This document shows positions 6,969 to 8,652 of a stretch of 8,652 nucleotides of DNA, in pieces (position 1 is the stretch's first letter; the number at the start of each line of letters is the position of its first letter). The notes below the pieces were generated by a model. That model made no database searches, was not told where the DNA came from, and was given only the letters and a program-made list of their open reading frames with translations. The stretch lies in assembly GCA_029936705.1 (NCBI GenBank), contig JAPYSD010000116.1, positions 1 through 8,652 on the forward strand, in the 5' to 3' direction. Source of the DNA: Croceicoccus sp. (lineage in GTDB: Bacteria > Pseudomonadota > Alphaproteobacteria > Sphingomonadales > Sphingomonadaceae). The position numbers and the translations under genes are program-made.

Positions 6969-7403
6969 ATGCCAGGAAGTTTTCGCAACATCCCGCACCA
7001 GGACCCGTCCGAGCTTGATAGCCGTTCGTCGTTCTTCTCGCCTCAGGCCGGGGGAACGGTTTCTGCACCGAAAATCGCCGAAGCCCGCTTCGCGATCGGC
7101 GACATCGTGCGCCACAGGCTACACGATTTCCGCGGTGTCGTTTTCGATATCGATCCCGTCTTCGCCAATAGCGAGGAATGGTACGAATCGATCCCCAGCG
7201 CCATGCGCCCGACGCGTGAGCAGCCTTTCTACCACCTCTTCGCCGAGAACGAGGAATCCAGCTACATCGCCTATGTCAGCCAGCAGAACCTGGTAGAGGA
7301 CGGCATCGGCGGCCCCGTGGATCACCCGTCGATCGAAATGGTGTTCGGCGAATACGACCTGGATGACGAGCGCTATACGCTGCACCGCAGCCTGCGCCAC
7401 TGA
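6969..7403 (+). CDS. hspQ: Heat shock protein HspQ (YccV-like, hemimethylated-DNA-binding domain family)
   Basis: HspQ is a small cytosolic heat-shock protein. Enterobacterial versions bind hemimethylated DNA and influence DnaA levels, and act as a Lon protease specificity enhancer. The 144-residue protein contains the whole HspQ core at about 38-127: ARFAIGDIVRHR, FRGVVFDIDPVF, EEWYESIP, RPTREQPFYHLFAEN and AYVSQQNLV. It has about 36 extra residues at the N-terminus compared with the roughly 105-residue E. coli protein; that extension is polar and shows no domain. No ATG, GTG or TTG in frame exists between 6969 and the core, so ATG 6969 is the best start. It lacks a good Shine-Dalgarno and sits at the expected transcription start of the heat-shock promoter, suggesting a leaderless or very short leader. 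It is divergent from the tRNA-Ser gene and convergent with the permease gene. Confidence 0.92.
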   Translation: MPGSFRNIPHQDPSELDSRSSFFSPQAGGTVSAPKIAEARFAIGDIVRHRLHDFRGVVFDIDPVFANSEEWYESIPSAMRPTREQPFYHLFAENEESSYIAYVSQQNLVEDGIGGPVDHPSIEMVFGEYDLDDERYTLHRSLRH

Positions 7404-7412
7404 TCGTCCGCA

Positions 7413-7439
7413 GTCTCCACGACCCGTGGGGCTGGAGAC
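7413..7439. terminator. Inverted repeat between convergent genes, possible bidirectional terminator
   Basis: GTCTCCA (7413-7419) and TGGAGAC (7433-7439) form a perfect 7-bp stem around a 13-base loop, in the 45-bp gap between the ends of hspQ and the permease gene. The position suits termination in both directions. No T-tract follows on either strand, so it is not a canonical intrinsic terminator. Confidence 0.45.
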
Positions 7440-7448
7440 GCTGGTGCC

Positions 7449-8303
7449 TCAGCTCCTGAGCTTCCAGCCCGACTTCAGCACCAGGTAGGTCATGACGAAC
7501 AGCACGGCATTCAGCACGCCCAGGCCCACACCCGCCCACAGCACGGCGTGCCCGGTCTTCCCGATGTCGCTTTCCACCAGGAAGCCATAGCGGAAGCCCG
7601 AGATGACGTAGAAGAACGGGTTGAAGCGGCTGATCGTCTGGAACACCGGCGACAGATTGTCGATCACGTAGAACGTACCCGACAACAGCGCGAGCGGGGC
7701 GACGATGAAATTGGTCACGGCCGCGTTATGATCGAACTTCTCGGCCCAGATCGAGGTCAGCACCCCCATCAGCGACAACAGGATCACGCCCATCAGTCCG
7801 AACCAGACGATCGCCACGGGATGCGCAAGGCTGAGTTCCGCACCGGGATAGAGCCAGACGGCCAGCCCCACGGCCAGCCCGACCAGGATACCGCGCGTGA
7901 CCGCCGCGCTGACCAGTCCGGTCAGCAGTTCCATGGTCGACAGCGGAGGCATCAGATAGTCGATGATCGTGCCCTGGATCTTTCCGCCCAGCAGCGAGAA
8001 ACTGGCATTGGCAAAGGCATTCTGCATCATGCCCATCACGATCAGGCCGGGCGCGACAAAGGTGGTGAAGTTCACACCCAGCACTTCGCGCCCGCCGCGG
8101 CCCAATGCGACCGAGAATATCACCAGATACAGCAGCGTGGTGATCGCCGGGGCCCAGATCGTCTGCGTCTGGACCTTGAAGAAACGGCGCACTTCCTTAA
8201 TATAGAGAGTCCACAGCCCCAGCCGGTTGACCCGGCCGATGACTGGCTCTCCAAACTGGTGAAAAGCTGGATTGGTGGCGGTCTCTTGTACGGGGTCGTT
8301 CAT
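7449..8303 (-). CDS. ABC-2 type transporter permease (YadH/NodJ-like)
   Basis: This 284-residue inner-membrane protein is the membrane-spanning half of an ABC exporter; the ATP-binding partner is not in the window. A cytoplasmic N-terminus (1-45, with the amphipathic WTLYIKEVRRFF) leads into about six hydrophobic segments: roughly 48-68, 80-100, 128-153, 162-186, 194-213 and 254-277. The ABC-2 family signature is present near 207-242 (LLSGTFYVIDNLSP, then FNPFFYVISGFRYGF). Length is normal for the family. The ATG at 8303 has AGGCGAG about six bases upstream. The substrate is unknown; YadH and NodJ relatives export lipids or polysaccharide-like molecules, so no specific call is made. It diverges from gcrA across a 122-bp gap in which no clear promoter was identified for either gene. 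Confidence 0.92.
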   Translation of the reverse strand: MNDPVQETATNPAFHQFGEPVIGRVNRLGLWTLYIKEVRRFFKVQTQTIWAPAITTLLYLVIFSVALGRGGREVLGVNFTTFVAPGLIVMGMMQNAFANASFSLLGGKIQGTIIDYLMPPLSTMELLTGLVSAAVTRGILVGLAVGLAVWLYPGAELSLAHPVAIVWFGLMGVILLSLMGVLTSIWAEKFDHNAAVTNFIVAPLALLSGTFYVIDNLSPVFQTISRFNPFFYVISGFRYGFLVESDIGKTGHAVLWAGVGLGVLNAVLFVMTYLVLKSGWKLRS

Positions 8304-8425
8304 TAAATGCTCGCCTAATGACGGGCAATCGATATGGCAAGCGCAGGCTGCGGAACAAGCCCGTGGCCGTAATCGGTCGGAGCAACACCCGCCGGTTGCG
8401 CTTAATGGAATTTTTTGGAGATCGC

Positions 8426-8652
8426 ATGAGCTGGACCGACGAACGGATCGAGAAGCTTACCAAGATGTGGGAAAGCGGCTCGACCGCCAGCCAGATTGCC
8501 GAGGAACTCGGCGGGGTCAGCCGCAACGCGGTGATCGGCAAGGCGCACCGCCTGGGGCTGAAGGCACGTCCTTCTCCGGTGAAGGAGAAGGCGCCGGCCA
8601 AGGCGAAACCCAAGCCCGCGCCGAAGAAGGCTGAAACCGCCGAGCCCAAGGC
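8426..8652 (+). CDS. gcrA: Cell cycle regulator GcrA, N-terminal 75 residues (partial)
   Basis: GcrA is an alphaproteobacterial transcription factor that works with sigma-70 and responds to m6A in GANTC sites made by the CcrM methyltransferase, tying gene expression to the replication cycle. The visible part begins MSWTDERIEKLTKMWESG, the family's usual opening. A helix-turn-helix follows at about 19-45 (SQIAEELGGVSRNAVIGKAHRLGL), then a Lys/Pro/Ala-rich linker (about 46-75). The C-terminal sigma-70-interacting domain lies outside the window. The ATG at 8426 has GGAG five bases upstream (8417-8420), a strong ribosome binding site. No GANTC site was found in the 122-bp upstream gap (8304-8425). 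The gene belongs to the chromosome, not the island, and is the best taxonomic marker in the window. Confidence 0.95.
   Translation, partial: MSWTDERIEKLTKMWESGSTASQIAEELGGVSRNAVIGKAHRLGLKARPSPVKEKAPAKAKPKPAPKKAETAEPK

Noticed and set aside
7548..8306. A 252-codon plus-strand frame opposite the permease gene
   Set aside because: Its composition (His, Gln, Arg, Asp rich, no hydrophobic core) is what the reverse strand of a membrane-protein gene gives; the minus-strand permease has clear family motifs.
8197..8649. A 150-codon minus-strand frame opposite gcrA
   Set aside because: The plus strand encodes the GcrA N-terminus with a strong ribosome binding site; this frame is its shadow.

Overview
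The window looks like the junction between an alphaproteobacterial chromosome and a tRNA-integrated genomic island that carries a type I restriction-modification (R-M) system. The chromosomal part (about 6723-8652) holds the start of gcrA, a cell-cycle regulator restricted to Alphaproteobacteria, a long-form hspQ behind an alphaproteobacterial-type heat-shock promoter, and an ABC-2 permease. High GC and these genes together suggest Sphingomonadales, possibly the Erythrobacter group. That family-level placement is inference.

Island side (1 to about 6722, all genes on the minus strand, reading leftwards away from the tRNA): a 529-residue tyrosine integrase lies 85 bp from the 3' end of a complete tRNA-Ser(CGA) gene. 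It is followed by hsdM, hsdS, a GIY-YIG/DUF4357 protein gene and the first 302 codons of hsdR. The four R-M genes are packed tightly: hsdM/hsdS overlap by 4 bp (GTGA), hsdS/GIY-YIG overlap by 4 bp (ATGA), and GIY-YIG/hsdR are 2 bp apart. They were probably translated and acquired as one unit. HsdM and HsdS would form the adenine methyltransferase, HsdR would add the nuclease/translocase, and the GIY-YIG protein is an accessory nuclease-like component of unknown role. The left end of the island, most of hsdR and the second attachment site lie outside the window.

Chromosomal side (right): the tRNA-Ser gene (minus strand) and hspQ (plus strand) diverge from a shared region of about 156 bp. hspQ converges on the ABC-2 permease gene (minus) with an inverted repeat between them. 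The permease gene and gcrA (plus, truncated by the window end) diverge from a 122 bp gap. No intergenic stretch exceeds 300 bp.

The points most worth following up are the GIY-YIG gene locked into the hsd operon, an RNA hairpin that would bury the hsdM ribosome binding site, the AT-rich target-recognition domains of hsdS, and an RpoH-like promoter placed so close to the hspQ start that its transcript would be nearly leaderless.
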